Positions 1 through 5,652 of a DNA stretch of 10,850 nucleotides are shown one piece after another. Source of the DNA: Clostridia bacterium. Its GTDB lineage: Bacteria; Bacillota; Clostridia; Christensenellales; CAG-1252. Every line of letters starts with the position of its first letter. Within the stretch, counting starts at the first letter, position 1. A model generated the notes under the pieces. It was not told where the DNA came from. It made no database searches and was given only the letters and a program-made list of their open reading frames with translations. A program made the translations under genes and the position numbers. The stretch covers positions 1 to 10,850 of the forward strand of contig JAEDHM010000041.1 in NCBI GenBank assembly GCA_016296985.1, in the 5' to 3' direction.

Positions 1-16
1 TTATAATTTGTATAAC

Positions 17-46
17 TTGCAAATGATGGTGAAAAGGTGCTAAAAT
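17..46 (+). promoter_or_regulatory. Candidate sigma-A promoter for the VRR-NUC operon
   Basis: A -35-like TTGCAA (17-22) and a -10-like TAAAAT (41-46) are separated by 18 bases. This would start transcription near position 53 and leave a leader of about 115 bases before the VRR-NUC start codon. It is the best-spaced match upstream of the operon, but the region is very AT-rich, so chance matches are common. Confidence 0.4.
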
Positions 47-78
47 ATAAAAGAATTATCATGGTATTCCATTGATTT

Positions 79-117
79 TTGAGGAAAAGCATTGGAAAAT
101 ATTTTCTTTTTTCTCAA
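79..117 (+). other. Possible leader hairpin upstream of the VRR-NUC gene
   Basis: The left arm TTGAGGAAAAG (79-89) can pair with the right arm CTTTTTTCTCAA (106-117) over 11 base pairs. Two of these pairs are G-U, which favours the + strand as the RNA strand. The palindrome GAAAATATTTTC (95-106) sits inside and shares base 106. It lies in the predicted leader. It is not an obvious terminator because no U tract follows the right arm. It could also be a chance product of A/T-rich sequence. No known riboswitch was recognised. Confidence 0.2.
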
Positions 118-168
118 TTATAAAACTAATTCAGTCCTCTAACCGAGATATAGGCAACGGAGATAATT

Positions 169-561
169 ATGGCAAACTACAAAATGACAAATTCCGAAAG
201 TGAAGAACAACAAACCCTATTCCAATGGGCTGAATATATGATTCACGCCTATCCTCAGCTTGCCCTTATGTACCACGTACCCAACGGCGGAGCGCGAAGC
301 GCAGGTACTGCAGGACGGCTTAAGGCAGAAGGGGTAAAATCCGGTGTGCCCGATATATGTTTGCCTGCGCCTTCGGGGATTTATCATGGTATGTATATTG
401 AGTTGAAGGTAAAACCCAATCGCCCCACTCTTGAACAAAAGTGGTGGCTTGAACAATTGTCTAACGCCGGATACTTTACCTGCGTTTGCTATGGTTGGGA
501 AGAGGCATCTTCAACAATTGAAAAGTATTTATCCCTGCATGACGGAGAAAGGTATGAGTAA
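169..561 (+). CDS. Stand-alone VRR-NUC domain nuclease
   Basis: The 130-residue protein is essentially one VRR-NUC domain, a PD-(D/E)XK-type fold found alone in phages and mobile elements and fused to other domains in FAN1. Visible motifs are the N-terminal EEQQ (12-15), the HVPNGG segment (36-41), GVPD with the likely metal ligand Asp62, IELK with Glu78 and Lys80, the LEQ motif around Gln90, and the terminal GY..CVCYGWEEA segment. Stand-alone members are short, about 100-150 residues, so this one is full length. Characterised stand-alone VRR-NUC proteins are dimeric structure-specific nucleases that cut Holliday junctions; that activity is inferred here. The start is supported by ACGGAG (157-162), seven bases upstream. 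The 3' end overlaps the following HAD gene by 8 bases, so the two are probably co-translated. It may be phage-derived cargo now fixed in a housekeeping operon. Confidence 0.88.
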   Translation: MANYKMTNSESEEQQTLFQWAEYMIHAYPQLALMYHVPNGGARSAGTAGRLKAEGVKSGVPDICLPAPSGIYHGMYIELKVKPNRPTLEQKWWLEQLSNAGYFTCVCYGWEEASSTIEKYLSLHDGERYE

Positions 562-1234
562 AATAAAATATATCCTAGTTGACGTTGACGACACCTTGCT
601 TGACTTTTATAAATGTTGCCATACCGCCCTTGAAAACTTGTTTGCCGAGCGTGGCTATCCTTTTTCAGAAGAACTTGTCAAAGACTATACCGAATGGGGA
701 AACGAACTTTGGAAAATCCACGAAAGAGGGGAGGCAACCTGGCGTGAAGTTTGCGAAAAAAGATGGATGCGAATAAGTGAAAAGTATTCCTTTTTCATCC
801 CCAATATACTAGAACTTGACGATAGATTTAGGTTTTATTTAGGCGAAGCGCACCACAAAATCGAGGGTGCTGACGAAGTGCTTTCCTACTTGCATCAAAA
901 GGGATATAAACTTTACGTTGCAAGCAACAGTACGGAAATTTATCAAAAGAAAAGACTAAAAGATTCAAACCTTATTTCCTATTTCGACGGATTTTTTCTT
1001 TCCCAAACCATAGGAGCGTCAAAGCCTAAAAAAGAGTTTTTCGATTATTGCTTTTCCGCTTTAGGAAACCCCGACAAAAAGGCGGTAATGATACTTGGGG
1101 ACAGAATAACTTCGGATATGGTAGGGGGTAAAGAATACGGCATAATCACTTGTTGGTTTGACAGAAGAGGGGAAGAGGACTTTCCTTCCGACTATAAAAT
1201 ACACAGTCTAAAGGAATTGAAAGAAATACTATGA
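554..1234 (+). CDS. HAD-family hydrolase, YjjG/YfnB-like (probable nucleotidase)
   Basis: The 226-residue protein shows all four HAD motifs. Motif I is DVDDT (10-14, nucleophile Asp10 and acid/base Asp12). Motif II is YVASNST with Ser124. Motif III is Lys157 in GASKPK. Motif IV is LGDRITSD with Asp183 and Asp188. A helical cap is inserted after motif I (about 18-100). The length and the DVDDTLLDF start resemble the YjjG/YfnB group; E. coli YjjG is a 5'-nucleotidase acting on non-canonical pyrimidine nucleotides. The actual substrate cannot be read from sequence. An in-frame ATG exists further upstream at 431, but 554 is preferred because the HAD fold begins right there and GGAGAAAGG (543-551) precedes it within the VRR-NUC coding region. 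The stop codon overlaps the next start (ATGA). Confidence 0.85.
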   Translation: MSKIKYILVDVDDTLLDFYKCCHTALENLFAERGYPFSEELVKDYTEWGNELWKIHERGEATWREVCEKRWMRISEKYSFFIPNILELDDRFRFYLGEAHHKIEGADEVLSYLHQKGYKLYVASNSTEIYQKKRLKDSNLISYFDGFFLSQTIGASKPKKEFFDYCFSALGNPDKKAVMILGDRITSDMVGGKEYGIITCWFDRRGEEDFPSDYKIHSLKELKEIL

Positions 1235-1779
1235 CAGCCTTACAACTTGTTCACGAAAGAATACTAAAATCAATAAAAGAGGGCGATTTTTGCATTGATG
1301 CTACCGCAGGCCGTGGATATGATACCGTTTTTTTAAAAAAGGCGGTAGGCGAAAGTGGAAAGGTTATTGCCATTGATATTCAGCAAGAAGCGGTTGATAG
1401 TACTAAGGAAAGGCTTGAAAAAGAAGGGCTTGTTGCCCAAGTTTATTGCGACACTCACGCAAACATAGATAAATATGCCGAGGAGGAAAGCGTAGATTGC
1501 ATAGTCTTCAATTTGGGTTATTTACCCAAGGGCGATCACAACGTAAACACCAAGGCTGAAAGTACCATTTGCGCCATAGAAAAGGGCTTGAAACTTTTGA
1601 AAAAGGGCGGATTGATGTGCGTAACAATGTACTATGGCGGAGATAGTGGATACGAAGAAAAAGATGCGCTGACACGGTGGCTTAAAGAGGTTGACGACCG
1701 CTATTACCAAGTTTTAGTTACCTATTTTTACAATTGGAAAAAAGATCCACCCATTCCCGTATTTATCTTCAAAGTATAG
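1231..1779 (+). CDS. mnmM: Class I SAM-dependent methyltransferase, MnmM/YtqB family (tRNA wobble uridine)
   Basis: This 182-residue Rossmann methyltransferase has SAM motif I DATAGRGYDT (23-32), an acidic loop at the end of strand 2 (AIDIQQEAV, about 47-55), and the family signature NLGYLPKGD (94-102) followed by a T..ST segment. Together these mark the YtqB family (Pfam rRNA_methylase, PF06962). Bacillus YtqB was recently shown to be MnmM, which methylates the 5-aminomethyl group of tRNA wobble uridine to give mnm5(s2)U. Firmicutes that lack the methyltransferase domain of MnmC use this enzyme. The specific reaction is inferred by family. The start overlaps the stop of the HAD gene by four bases (ATGA), so translation is coupled. 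It is the last gene of the operon and is followed by a hairpin terminator. Confidence 0.85.
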   Translation: MTALQLVHERILKSIKEGDFCIDATAGRGYDTVFLKKAVGESGKVIAIDIQQEAVDSTKERLEKEGLVAQVYCDTHANIDKYAEEESVDCIVFNLGYLPKGDHNVNTKAESTICAIEKGLKLLKKGGLMCVTMYYGGDSGYEEKDALTRWLKEVDDRYYQVLVTYFYNWKKDPPIPVFIFKV

Positions 1780-1820
1780 ACGATGAGAATTTTTAAAATT
1801 CACCTTGATAAAAAAAGAAA

Positions 1821-1845
1821 AAAGAGAGAACTTTGTTCTCTCTTT
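1821..1845. terminator. Bidirectional intrinsic terminator between convergent units
   Basis: AAAGAGAGAAC (1821-1831) and GTTCTCTCTTT (1835-1845) form a perfect 11-bp stem with a 3-base loop. A T-rich tract follows on the + strand (1846-1854, interrupted by CTG). On the minus strand the tract is longer (complement of 1811-1820, almost all T). It can therefore end the mnmM operon and also the minus-strand transcript coming from 2243. Confidence 0.85.
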
Positions 1846-1859
1846 CTGTTTTTTGGGGT

Positions 1860-1936
1860 GAGGGCATTCCCCATTGTGTAATAACGCCCTTTCTCTAAGG
1901 AATAGATTTTAGAGAAAGAACAGCCATTACTCCCTC
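1860..1936 (-). ncRNA. Candidate structured RNA or 3'-UTR element
   Basis: Read on the minus strand, three nested pairings form one extended hairpin. An outer 5-bp GAGGG/CCCTC stem pairs 1932-1936 with 1860-1864. A middle 8-bp stem pairs 1923-1930 with 1878-1885 and includes two adjacent G-U pairs. A perfect 10-bp apical stem pairs 1909-1918 with 1889-1898 around a 10-base loop. The G-U pairs would be A-C mismatches on the other strand, so the minus strand is the likelier RNA. The element begins just past the stop codon of the small membrane protein (1947) and is followed by the terminator at 1821-1845. No known RNA family was recognised and no convincing private promoter was found. It may be a 3'-UTR element, a small RNA or a decayed repeat. 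Confidence 0.3.
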
Positions 1937-1946
1937 GGTTGGGCAA

Positions 1947-2243
1947 CTAAATTATTGCAATTGTAGTCGCCATAATCGTGCCTATAACTATAAGCACTTC
2001 CATGAAAACGATACTGAACATTCTAGTCCAACCATTGGACGCATGAGCAGATATCGCCAAAAGCAAAAGCCCCAAAATTCCGATAACCGTTGTGGCAATC
2101 CACAAAGGGTTTCGCATTGTTCCGTTTGCTCCAACAAAGTAAAGTACCACGGCAACAAGAGTGAAGATGATTCCCAAAACAAAGGGAATTTTGCTTTTTC
2201 TGACTAGTGGCATACTGTTTTTTTCGCTATAACTGTTTTCCAT
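1947..2243 (-). CDS. Small three-helix membrane protein of unknown function
   Basis: The protein has 98 residues if it starts at the ATG at 2243. It has a short polar N-terminus with several Lys/Arg and three hydrophobic segments: about residues 18-38, 47-68 and 75-98. The third runs to the very C-terminus. The open frame extends upstream to 2366, but that part crosses the terminator of the preceding unit (2330-2349) and is not credible as protein. A second ATG at 2213 (Met11) is also possible. Neither start has a clear Shine-Dalgarno sequence. The gene has its own promoter candidate (2271-2300). It lies immediately behind the coupling-ATPase gene in the same direction. I do not recognise the family. 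A function as membrane partner of the unanchored ATPase is only a positional idea. Confidence 0.6.
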   Translation of the reverse strand: MENSYSEKNSMPLVRKSKIPFVLGIIFTLVAVVLYFVGANGTMRNPLWIATTVIGILGLLLLAISAHASNGWTRMFSIVFMEVLIVIGTIMATTIAII

Positions 2244-2261
2244 ACTTTTAGAATTTACGGA

Positions 2262-2295
2262 TTTGAAAAAAATATACGCTTTTTGAAAAAAATAT
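2262..2295. repeat. Two 14-bp direct repeats, 20-bp period, in a promoter
   Basis: The sequence TTTGAAAAAAATAT occurs exactly at 2262-2275 and again at 2282-2295, a start-to-start distance of 20 bases (about two helical turns). The two copies overlap the -10 region and the spacer/-35 edge of the promoter candidate for the small membrane protein. They could be a tandem operator or curved A-tract DNA. Low sequence complexity means chance cannot be excluded. Confidence 0.45.
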
Positions 2296-2300
2296 GTGAA
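2271..2300 (-). promoter_or_regulatory. Candidate promoter for the small membrane protein
   Basis: On the minus strand, TTCACA (2295-2300) and TATATT (2271-2276) are separated by 18 bases. Transcription would start near 2264, giving a leader of about 20 bases before the ATG at 2243. It lies downstream of the terminator of the preceding unit, as an independent promoter should. Confidence 0.4.
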
Positions 2301-2329
2301 GATTAGTTGTTTTATAGAGATAAAAAAAA

Positions 2330-2349
2330 GAGGGTACTTTCGTACCCTC
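2330..2349 (-). terminator. Intrinsic terminator of the HTH/TPR/coupling-ATPase operon
   Basis: Read on the minus strand, a perfect 8-bp stem GAGGGTAC/GTACCCTC is closed by a GAAA tetraloop and followed directly by eight T residues (complement of 2322-2329). It begins 6 bases after the ATPase stop codon (2356-2358). It separates that operon from the small membrane protein gene. Confidence 0.92.
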
Positions 2350-2355
2350 GAAATT

Positions 2356-4050
2356 TTAAAAATCAAACAAACCGGTTGAACGGCGAGACAATTTTTTGAC
2401 GATTGCCTTGATATCGTAAAAGTTGCTTTGTATATCGGTAAGGTTTTGAGTAACCACAGGGGGTACGCAATTTGCCTTTACCAAGTCGCTGTAAGAGAAG
2501 TGATAGTCCAAAGCGGTATACAAAGGGGGCTTTCTAAAACACTTGACGTAGGCTTTACCTGCTTCCAACATTGAAAGATCACTTTTTGTAACAAGGGGAA
2601 GGTTTGTGGGCGAAATGTTTACCGACATATCTCCGTTGTTGTTAAGTCCAAAACCTGTTACCGCTCCGCATTTTTGCCCAAGGGATTGGGAAAAAACTTC
2701 AACGGTTTGCGTGTTGTTACAACCAAAGAAAATTTGAGTATCACAGTTGTCCATGATAATCTCTCTTACCTGATTATCATAATTTTTTGCGAGTTGCTCG
2801 TAGGACTGAATACCCATATGCAACCAAACTCTACGGCTACGCAAGGTTGAAATCCACTTTTCCATATTAGGAAGACAAGGCATATTCGCAAACTCGTCAA
2901 GATAAAAGTTGAAGTCGTTTTTCGCCTCGCCGTTCAAGTCGGCATGGCGTTGCAAAGCGCTAAGCAATTGACTTATGAAAAGCATACACAAGTCATAGGT
3001 TATGGTACGGCTTTCGTCAGTCATACAAAAGATTGCAACCTTTTCCTTTTCCGTTGCCATGACAATTTCGTCTATATCAAGGTCAGAAGCGGCGGTGATA
3101 ACCTGCACAGGCAAATTCACGTATCGGTTAAGTTTGTTGTTTATACAAGAAACGTAACTATCACGGGTTTGCTTTGCGCGAAGGTTGTAGTAAGCACCCA
3201 ACTTTCTTGTGTCCGAGGTCGCGTCTCTCGCCCCTGTCCAAGCGTTGATATAGTCGCAGTCGTTTTCAACGGTATAGGCAATGTTGCTAAGGTTGTAGAT
3301 GGTGTACTTGTCAATAGTCATACCTCTGTCGGGGTAGTCGCTGTCTTCAAGCATACCCCAAAGGATGTAGAATATAGCGTCACGGCTACCATAGTCCCAA
3401 CTGGGATCTTTTGTTGACTCAATGGGGCACATTATAGTTGCAATGGTTTTAAGCTCGGTTTGACACTTGTCAAGCAAAAGCAAAATCTCGCGCCTAACGT
3501 AGGCAACGCACTCCTCGTGGGTTTTAAAAGCTTTGCCCTCAAAGGTTTTTCCAACGCTGTCCTTTTCAAGTCTTTTCTCCAATCTTTTTGCCTTGCGATA
3601 GGCGTTGTAAATTGAGGAAAGGGGATTGTAACGAGCGGATGAGAAAGGCTCTTTAAAGTTAAGTACGAAGACCTTATAGCCGTTTTCTTCCAAAACCTTT
3701 GCAGTACGGCGATATATGGTTCCCTTTACGTCCATGATAAACATTGAGGGAGCGTTTTTGCTACGGGATACAAGGTCGATTTGAGGAATAAAATATCCTT
3801 CGGTTTTTCCGCTTCCCGTTCCACCTACCACAAGGGTATGACTTTTGTCGCCTAAAAGCAACTGACGGTTTTTCTTCTCGTCCAAAAAGTTACCTACGAT
3901 ATTTCCCGAAAGCTCGGTTTTGCTCAAAGCGGAAAAGGGAACTTTGCGATAATGAGGCTCCGCTTTGTCGTATTGTAATAATATAGAGTTTTCAAAATGG
4001 CCTTTGTTTGCCTTTATGCAGTTTGCTTCAATTATTTTTCCGTTTATCAT
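2356..4050 (-). CDS. VirD4/TraG-type coupling ATPase without membrane anchor
   Basis: The 564-residue P-loop ATPase belongs to the T4SS coupling-protein superfamily (T4SS-DNA_transf/TraG-D). Walker A is GGTGSGKT (76-83). Family landmarks follow: MFIMDVKGTIYRRT (103-116), RYNPL (140-144), Walker B FNFYLDEF (380-387, Asp385/Glu386), then ANMPCLPNMEKWISTLRSR (388-406) and the sensor-like GIQSYEQL (413-420). VirD4/TraG proteins normally carry one or more N-terminal transmembrane helices before the nucleotide-binding domain. Here about 70 soluble residues precede Walker A and no hydrophobic segment is seen. A lysine/arginine-rich insert lies at 151-177. The start is firm: GAGGAGGT overlaps the stop of the upstream gene, 11 bases before. 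No relaxase, VirB4, VirB6 or pilin gene is visible in the window, so a conjugative role is doubtful. Moving or binding DNA or protein is inferred from the family. Confidence 0.85.
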   Translation of the reverse strand: MINGKIIEANCIKANKGHFENSILLQYDKAEPHYRKVPFSALSKTELSGNIVGNFLDEKKNRQLLLGDKSHTLVVGGTGSGKTEGYFIPQIDLVSRSKNAPSMFIMDVKGTIYRRTAKVLEENGYKVFVLNFKEPFSSARYNPLSSIYNAYRKAKRLEKRLEKDSVGKTFEGKAFKTHEECVAYVRREILLLLDKCQTELKTIATIMCPIESTKDPSWDYGSRDAIFYILWGMLEDSDYPDRGMTIDKYTIYNLSNIAYTVENDCDYINAWTGARDATSDTRKLGAYYNLRAKQTRDSYVSCINNKLNRYVNLPVQVITAASDLDIDEIVMATEKEKVAIFCMTDESRTITYDLCMLFISQLLSALQRHADLNGEAKNDFNFYLDEFANMPCLPNMEKWISTLRSRRVWLHMGIQSYEQLAKNYDNQVREIIMDNCDTQIFFGCNNTQTVEVFSQSLGQKCGAVTGFGLNNNGDMSVNISPTNLPLVTKSDLSMLEAGKAYVKCFRKPPLYTALDYHFSYSDLVKANCVPPVVTQNLTDIQSNFYDIKAIVKKLSRRSTGLFDF

Positions 4051-4061
4051 ACGCTACCTCC

Positions 4062-4757
4062 TCAGACTCTAAAGCCTATGGTACGACCAATCTTTTCTTC
4101 ATCGAAATAATCGATCTTCAAAGACAATGCGTTGTTGCGAACTTCTTCAAGTCCTTTTGCCAAAAGTTGTTCAATTCTTTTTGTCAAAACAGAAGGGCAG
4201 TCTTCCATCAAAAGTTCTTTGTAAATCTTTTCCAAAAGGGTAAGATACCAAAGCTCTTTTGTATAATCCTTCTTATCGTGGTAAATTGCGCACAATGCTT
4301 TTACAGAAAGGATATGAAAATTGTCTGCAAGAGTTTTAAACAAAAGGATAGCGTCATCCACCTTTCCTAAGGAATAGGAGAAATAGGCTTTTTCGAAAAG
4401 GTGAGAAAAGTCCTCGTCGTTTGTCCTTATATATCTTACCCAATCTTCTTTTTCCTTCCACTTGTGATAAAATCCCGTTCTTTGCAAAAAGTCCTTCTTT
4501 TCCTCAAAACAGCGTTGCTTTCTTTCATCTTCACCGGCGAGGGAAAGCAAAAGTTTCATGTTACCGCATTCGTTAGGATCGTCGCATTCAAACAATTCGG
4601 GCATAGTAAGAATACCAAGCCACTCTTCCTTTTCTTTTTTTTGCCATATCAAATTTCCGCCCAAAACCAAGGAAGCTATGCGGATAATTTGGGAAGGGGT
4701 GTAAAATCTTCCGGCTGTTACTTTTATAAATTCGTGTACTACTGTGTAATTAGTCAT
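4062..4757 (-). CDS. Unrecognised helical protein with TPR-like repeats
   Basis: The 231-residue soluble protein is rich in charged and aromatic residues and has no signal peptide or membrane helix. Residues about 119-183 look like two degenerate TPR/Sel1-type helical hairpins (A..S..LGK.DDAI.LFK.LA, then AL..IY...KDYTKEL.YL..LEKIY). Residues 1-118 have no motif I can name. It contains the run CDDPNEC at 58-64, but one cysteine pair is not evidence for a metal site. The start has AAAAGGAGG just upstream, and the gene sits between the HTH gene (gap of 11 bases) and the coupling ATPase (gap of 11 bases), so it is clearly in their operon. TPR-like proteins often act as adaptors; here that would suggest a partner of the ATPase, which is inference only. 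Confidence 0.75.
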   Translation of the reverse strand: MTNYTVVHEFIKVTAGRFYTPSQIIRIASLVLGGNLIWQKKEKEEWLGILTMPELFECDDPNECGNMKLLLSLAGEDERKQRCFEEKKDFLQRTGFYHKWKEKEDWVRYIRTNDEDFSHLFEKAYFSYSLGKVDDAILLFKTLADNFHILSVKALCAIYHDKKDYTKELWYLTLLEKIYKELLMEDCPSVLTKRIEQLLAKGLEEVRNNALSLKIDYFDEEKIGRTIGFRV

Positions 4758-4768
4758 AAAGCCTCCTT

Positions 4769-5314
4769 TTATATTATTTCCTTATTATTGCGGATAAAGT
4801 CTAAAACTTCTTCCTCAAATTTTTCTGATACGGATATAGCGTTGATTATGGCGCCAACCGCCTCTTTATGCAAGTTTTTAGTTTTTTCATTTCCCAATTC
4901 AGACAAACCAAGACGAGTCAAAAGCTCGTTGATGCGGTACAAGTCGATGGCAGGATACTTATTTCTCAATTCCTCGCAAGCGTACAAATCCTTTCTTGCA
5001 AAATAGTCAACGACCATCTCTTCAGCATAGTAGGGATAGACGTAGCCGGCAAGCTCAAAAAGTTTTTTCATTTGCTCGTGATTAAGCCTGAAGGCAACAC
5101 CAAGACAAAGAAGGGTGCTACGTTGAGGCATAATGCTCTTGTTGAAAATGTTGGTATAGGCCGCGCTTGTAAGCAAAGCGTTGTGCCAAACGTCTTTGCA
5201 GGATAAACCGGACTCAATTTCAAGCTTTAGAATAAAACTTTTTACTGCGTCTTTTCTTGCATTTTTACCTGCAATGCGTTGAATTGAATTATTCTTTTTT
5301 GCGTTGTTTTCCAT
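4769..5314 (-). CDS. HTH protein of divergent XRE-like type with C-terminal extension
   Basis: The 181-residue protein starts with a basic tail (1-25). A helix-rich segment at about 24-92 has the layout of a degenerate Cro/CI-type HTH: SGLSCKDVWHNALL, then TSAAYTNIFNKSIMPQRST, then LCLGVAFRLNHEQMKKLFELAGY. The ending 'L..L...G Y' after an all-helical domain is typical of an XRE-like group in Firmicutes whose members carry a further motif of the kind D.. Y...  INELL...G...LG; residues 103-141 fit it (DLYRINELLTRLGLSELG). Residues 145-181 are a charged helix. The start at 5314 follows a perfect AAGGAGGT. An upstream in-frame ATG at 5419 lies before the promoter -35 box and is rejected. First gene of the operon; it may be a regulator or a DNA- or protein-binding component. 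DNA contact residues look poorly conserved. Confidence 0.72.
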   Translation of the reverse strand: MENNAKKNNSIQRIAGKNARKDAVKSFILKLEIESGLSCKDVWHNALLTSAAYTNIFNKSIMPQRSTLLCLGVAFRLNHEQMKKLFELAGYVYPYYAEEMVVDYFARKDLYACEELRNKYPAIDLYRINELLTRLGLSELGNEKTKNLHKEAVGAIINAISVSEKFEEEVLDFIRNNKEII

Positions 5315-5351
5315 TTCAGACCTCCTTCTTTTATCTGGTTTTGTATATTTT

Positions 5352-5380
5352 ATCCTATCTAGGCAAAAGTGCTTGTCCAA
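5352..5380 (-). promoter_or_regulatory. Promoter of the HTH/TPR/coupling-ATPase operon
   Basis: On the minus strand, TTGGAC (5375-5380) and TAGGAT (5352-5357) are separated by exactly 17 bases. Transcription would start near 5345, leaving a 31-base leader with an ideal AAGGAGGT before the ATG at 5314. This also argues against the upstream start at 5419. Confidence 0.6.
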
Positions 5381-5606
5381 TAAAATTACCTTTTCACTCT
5401 TATACCACAAGCAATCCATTTGCGCATACTAATAATTTATCACATACTATAACAAATTGCAAGAGTTTTTACAAAAAAGTTATATATTTTTATAACAAAT
5501 GTATAACATTGCATATCATAAGCTATTTTACGAGCAATCTTTGTAAAATCCTTTATTTTGTGAAAAATTGTAATAAATTGCCTTGAAAATTGGTAATAAT
5601 AAATGA

Positions 5607-5635
5607 TTGCGCCAATGCTTGAATGATGTTACAAT
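5607..5635 (+). promoter_or_regulatory. Candidate promoter for the aminotransferase
   Basis: TTGCGC (5607-5612) and TACAAT (5630-5635) have a 17-base spacer. The transcript would start near 5642, so the GAGGTG ribosome site (5642-5647) would sit at its very 5' end. An alternative is the extended -10 TGGTAATAA (5591-5599), which would give a more usual leader of about 45 bases but has a poorly spaced -35. Confidence 0.35.
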
Positions 5636-5652
5636 ATAAACGAGGTGAAAAT

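Larger units (their letters stand above)
5315..5652. other. Divergent intergenic region, very AT-rich
   Basis: This 338-base region separates the minus-strand HTH operon from the plus-strand aminotransferase. It holds the two opposing promoter candidates. It also contains the AT-only inverted repeat GTTATA/TATAAC (5479-5484 and 5491-5496) and several TTGCAA/TATAAC-like words around 5440-5515. No credible coding frame, tRNA or GC-stemmed hairpin was seen. The short inverted repeat could be an operator, but its composition makes chance likely. Confidence 0.5.

Noticed and set aside
431..553. Earlier start of the HAD gene inside the VRR-NUC gene
   Set aside because: The HAD motif I begins directly after the ATG at 554, which has its own ribosome site. 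The 41 extra residues only mirror the VRR-NUC gene in another frame.
1860..1947. tRNA or tmRNA-like gene in the mnmM / membrane-protein intergenic region
   Set aside because: The stems form one elongated hairpin, not a cloverleaf. There is no T-loop GTTCGA-type sequence and no acceptor stem.
2244..2366. N-terminal extension of the small membrane protein up to an ATG at 2366
   Set aside because: The extension would be translated from DNA that contains the strong terminator of the upstream unit (2330-2349) and its T tract. Its sequence is Phe/Lys/Ile-rich, as expected of non-coding A/T DNA.
2944..3417. Long plus-strand open frame opposite the coupling ATPase
   Set aside because: It is the antisense shadow of a well-supported coding gene, with no ribosome site and no recognisable protein features.
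5315..5419. Longer start for the HTH gene at 5419
   Set aside because: It would precede the best promoter (5352-5380), and a perfect AAGGAGGT sits before the ATG at 5314.
5479..5507. GTTATA/TATAAC inverted repeat, and its resemblance to TGTATAAC...TTGCA near positions 9-22
   Set aside because: All words are built from A and T in very AT-rich spacers. The two sites align only with a one-base gap, so a shared operator is not supported.
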